Positions 6,111 through 8,440 of a stretch of 8,440 nucleotides of DNA are shown one piece after another. This DNA is from Alistipes sp. Lineage in GTDB: Bacteria > Bacteroidota > Bacteroidia > Bacteroidales > Rikenellaceae. The notes under the pieces were generated by a model. It did no database searches. It was not told where the DNA came from and was given only the letters and a program-made list of their open reading frames with translations. The stretch is from contig JAGBYV010000159.1 in assembly GCA_017628595.1 (NCBI GenBank), positions 1 to 8,440 on the forward strand, given 5' to 3'. Made by a program: the position numbers and the translations under genes. The first letter of the stretch is position 1. Each line of letters opens with the position of its first letter.

Positions 6111-7109
6111 ATGACAACACAATCTAAAATCTTCGAAGTCGGAATCTTCGGTTTTCTGAAGATTCTGCTACGCGGTGCTGCGCAGGTGATGTTTCAATGC
6201 AATGCGTGGTGCGGACTCCTGTTTATTGCCGGTATCTTCTGGGGTGCTTACTCCTCTGGTGTGCCCGAGGTGGCGTGGGGTGCCCTGCTGGGTGTGATGG
6301 TCTCCACGGCCACAGGATATATCCTCAATCTTCAAGCAGAAGAGGGGCAGGAGGGGCTGTGGGGCTTTAACGGAATCCTTGTGGGTTGCGCTTTCCCCAC
6401 CTTTCTTGGCGATACCGTCTGGATGTGGATTGCTCTGGCTCTGTGTGCCGCCCTCTCTACATGGGTGCGTACGGGCTTGAACAACCTTATGCGTGGCTGG
6501 AGCATCAACTCCTTTACATTCCCATTCGTGCTCTGCACCTGGTTTTTCCTGCTCGGAGCACACACAATGCATTCGCTGCCTGCGTTGCACACATCCTCTC
6601 ACGTAATGCATTCGCTGCATGGCCTGCACCATCATATGGGCCTTGAAGGTGCGTGGGAGGCTGTGCAGATATGGTTGCGTGGTATCTCGCAGGTGTTTCT
6701 GATAGATTCGTGGGTTACGGGTCTGCTCTTCTTCCTGGGACTGGCGGCCAGCAGTCGCTGGGCAGCGTTGTGGGCATTGATTGGCTCGGCTCTGTCGATG
6801 GGTATGGCAGTGGTGATGGGTATGCCCGTTGAGCATATCGATAAGGGCCTCTACTCATTCAGTGCCGTATTGACTGCCATTGCTCTGGCGACGGTCTTTT
6901 ACAAGCCATCGTGGCGCTCGGCCATGTGGGCGATACTGGGAATTCTGGTGACAGTTGTGGTACAGGCTGCCATGAATGTGTGGGTGCAGCCCTTCGGTGT
7001 GGCAACCCTCACGGCGCCATTCTGCATCACTACGTGGCTGTTTCTTCTGCCGCTGCTTAAGTTCGACGAGCAGCACCCCGACCATAGCCAGTGGCATCAT
7101 CGGTCGTGA
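6111..7109 (+). CDS. Urea channel/transporter, UT family
   Basis: A 332-residue inner-membrane protein of the urea transporter (UT-A/UT-B, bacterial Yut/dvUT) family, which lets urea cross passively. The two homologous halves are visible: AAQVMF (23-28), GLLFIAGIFWG (35-45), GLWGFNGILVG (82-92) and FTFPFVLCTWFFLL (135-148) are echoed by ISQVFL (192-197), GLLFFLGL (204-211), GLYSFSAVL (246-254) and LTAPFCITTWLFLL (300-313). About ten membrane helices are expected, and the length fits bacterial members. Between the halves lies an unusual His-rich stretch (151-175, nine His) made of a 13-residue near-duplication. I chose the ATG at 6111, 17 bases after ureD, behind an A-rich stretch; a TTG at 6084 inside ureD is a less likely start. 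It is probably co-transcribed with the urease genes. Confidence 0.92.
   Translation: MTTQSKIFEVGIFGFLKILLRGAAQVMFQCNAWCGLLFIAGIFWGAYSSGVPEVAWGALLGVMVSTATGYILNLQAEEGQEGLWGFNGILVGCAFPTFLGDTVWMWIALALCAALSTWVRTGLNNLMRGWSINSFTFPFVLCTWFFLLGAHTMHSLPALHTSSHVMHSLHGLHHHMGLEGAWEAVQIWLRGISQVFLIDSWVTGLLFFLGLAASSRWAALWALIGSALSMGMAVVMGMPVEHIDKGLYSFSAVLTAIALATVFYKPSWRSAMWAILGILVTVVVQAAMNVWVQPFGVATLTAPFCITTWLFLLPLLKFDEQHPDHSQWHHRS
6566..6643 (+). repeat. Two 39-bp direct repeat units inside the urea channel gene
   Basis: The 14-base string AATGCATTCGCTGC occurs at 6566-6579 and again at 6605-6618, a spacing of 39 bases or exactly 13 codons. The two units encode MHSLPALHTSSHV and MHSLHGLHHHMGL, identical at 6 of 13 positions. 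The in-frame duplication suggests that the His-rich loop arose or expanded by local repeat duplication followed by drift. Confidence 0.7.
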
Positions 7110-8440
7110 CGCCACTCGCTTTGCTCATCCTGTGGAGGCATCACTCTGTGTCCTAAAGAGAGGGTTATTACGGCGCCTACTATTTGTAGCGCAGCCGTAA
7201 CCCCAAGGGCGAGGGTGATGCCTCCCCATTTTATCAACAGGGGCATAAGAAATACTCCTATCACAGCCCCCGCCTTACCACAAGCTGCCGCCAGTCCGGC
7301 ACCCAGGCCTCGGTCGGCTATAGGGTAGATCTGTGCCGGCAGGATGAATGTAACGAGATGCGGCCCGCAATTAAGGAAAAGCTCGAATACGATAAGTCCG
7401 CAGAGCATTACCCACGCGCCAAGATGCATCCTGTAGGCCACGATTAGCAACATCAGCCCTAAGCCCGAGAGGATAAATCCCACAGCCTGCTGTCGCACAT
7501 GATACAATCGTCGGATCAGCATTAGCCCGATGATAAAACCTGCGGCAACCGATATGTTTACATAGCCCGATAACTCCACCACCGAGGCAATATGTTTTAC
7601 CCCTTCTGCATCCTTGCCCAGCCCCATGGCCATGATGAGTATCGGCAGGAAGACTCCCACGCCATATACCCCGAAACCCTCGCAGGCCCATGGCACACCG
7701 CTCAGTATCACACGTCGCAGGTTATCACCCCGAAACATCGCCTTCAGCGATACATTCTGAGGTGAACGGCTTCCCACGTCGCCAATTGTAACGTCGCTGC
7801 CCAGGAAGTAGCGCACCGCGCGCTCGGCCTCCTCGCGACGAGCATGCGTAATGAGCCATGCGGGGCTCTCGGCAAAGCGTATGCTGCTCAGCAGCATTAC
7901 AATGGCAAGGATAGCCACTAATAGGAATAGCCCGCTCCAATGGTATTCCGCGCTCCAGTGTCGGAGTATGTAGAAGCAGATGAATGCCATTGCGATGTTG
8001 CCTATGGCCGACGAGGCCTTGGCTACGCCTACCATGAACATACGCCAGCGTCGCGGCATGATCTCCGATATGTAGTCAGAGTCGAGGCTATATCCTCCGC
8101 CCACACCAAAGCCCATCATAAACAGCCCTATAGCAAGCCCTACGACCGAGGTGGAGAACATGGCCACCGTAGCACCGGCGAGAATCACCGCAGGCGATAG
8201 TCGCAGATATCGCAGGTATCCCCGCTCATCACTCCAGCGCCCAATGAGTATCGATCCCACCATAATACCCGTAAGGCTCATTGAGGCCAGTATACCCTGT
8301 ATGAGAGGGGATAGGTGGCTGTGGCCCACCACCTGCATGAGTGGCAGCACAACGCCTATCAACGTCGATAGCGCTCCGCCCGTCAGTTGTCCGAGCGATG
8401 CCACCATCACCACCCGCAGATGCCCCCAGCGCAGCGGCAT
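7097..8440 (-). CDS. MFS transporter, sugar-porter-like, substrate unknown
   Basis: A hydrophobic protein of the major facilitator superfamily with about 12 membrane segments, 447 residues from the ATG at 8440. That ATG is at the very edge of the window, so the true start may lie upstream, although the protein is already of full MFS size. Seen features are the motif A-like GRWSDERGYLRY (67-78) between helices 2 and 3, DYISEIMPRRWR (122-133) after helix 4, ESPAWL (191-196) matching the PESPRWL signature of sugar porters and relatives, and PAQIYPIADRGLGAGLAAA (368-386) in the second half. A long cytoplasmic loop separates the halves (about 197-240). These signatures occur in carriers of sugars, aromatic acids and other metabolites, so the substrate cannot be told. 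Its stop lies 13 bases inside the 3' end of the urea channel gene; nothing in the sequence links it to urea. Confidence 0.85.
   Translation of the reverse strand: MPLRWGHLRVVMVASLGQLTGGALSTLIGVVLPLMQVVGHSHLSPLIQGILASMSLTGIMVGSILIGRWSDERGYLRYLRLSPAVILAGATVAMFSTSVVGLAIGLFMMGFGVGGGYSLDSDYISEIMPRRWRMFMVGVAKASSAIGNIAMAFICFYILRHWSAEYHWSGLFLLVAILAIVMLLSSIRFAESPAWLITHARREEAERAVRYFLGSDVTIGDVGSRSPQNVSLKAMFRGDNLRRVILSGVPWACEGFGVYGVGVFLPILIMAMGLGKDAEGVKHIASVVELSGYVNISVAAGFIIGLMLIRRLYHVRQQAVGFILSGLGLMLLIVAYRMHLGAWVMLCGLIVFELFLNCGPHLVTFILPAQIYPIADRGLGAGLAAACGKAGAVIGVFLMPLLIKWGGITLALGVTAALQIVGAVITLSLGHRVMPPQDEQSEWRHDR

Noticed and set aside
7371..8200. Several open frames of 70-106 codons within the MFS gene on both strands
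   Set aside because: They overlap a gene with clear MFS signatures across its whole length, and their translations show no recognisable domain.

Overview
The window looks like the chromosome of a member of the Bacteroidota, probably a Bacteroidales-type gut or host-associated bacterium. The clearest sign is the promoter upstream of the tRNA, which fits the TTTG / TAnnTTTG pattern of that phylum and not -35/-10 boxes. Start codons also lack convincing Shine-Dalgarno sequences and sit behind A-rich stretches. I cannot name the genus; the moderately high GC of the coding part would suit a Rikenellaceae/Alistipes-like or similar lineage, but this is a guess. No insertion sequence, prophage, CRISPR array or other mobile element is visible.

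Layout. Positions 1-327 hold a probable terminator hairpin, a tRNA-Gly(GCC) on the minus strand, its promoter, and a run of helically spaced A-tracts upstream of it. Next on the minus strand is crcB, a small fluoride channel (328-702). A roughly 110-bp divergent control region (703-811) follows, built around an imperfect inverted repeat. From 812 to 7109 a tightly packed plus-strand operon runs ureA-ureB-ureC-ureE-ureF-ureG-ureD and then a urea channel gene. The window ends with a minus-strand major facilitator transporter (7097-8440), convergent with the urea channel gene and overlapping it by 13 bases; its upstream end may lie outside the window.

How the genes work together. UreA, UreB and UreC form the nickel urease that splits urea to ammonia and carbamate/CO2, and every metal ligand and catalytic residue I could place in UreC is intact. 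UreE (nickel carrier with a His-rich tail), UreG (GTPase), UreF and UreD (scaffold) load nickel into the apoenzyme. The last gene supplies a UT-family channel that lets urea into the cell. The set is therefore a self-contained urea uptake and nitrogen release unit, lacking only a dedicated nickel importer within view. Fluoride is a known urease inhibitor, so the divergent fluoride exporter may have a functional reason to be there.

The most unusual points are the mirror-like crcB/ureA promoter region, in which -33-like boxes of both genes lie in the two arms of one inverted repeat, and a histidine-rich loop with a 13-residue internal duplication in the urea channel. The operon itself is a recognisable urease cluster, not a new system.
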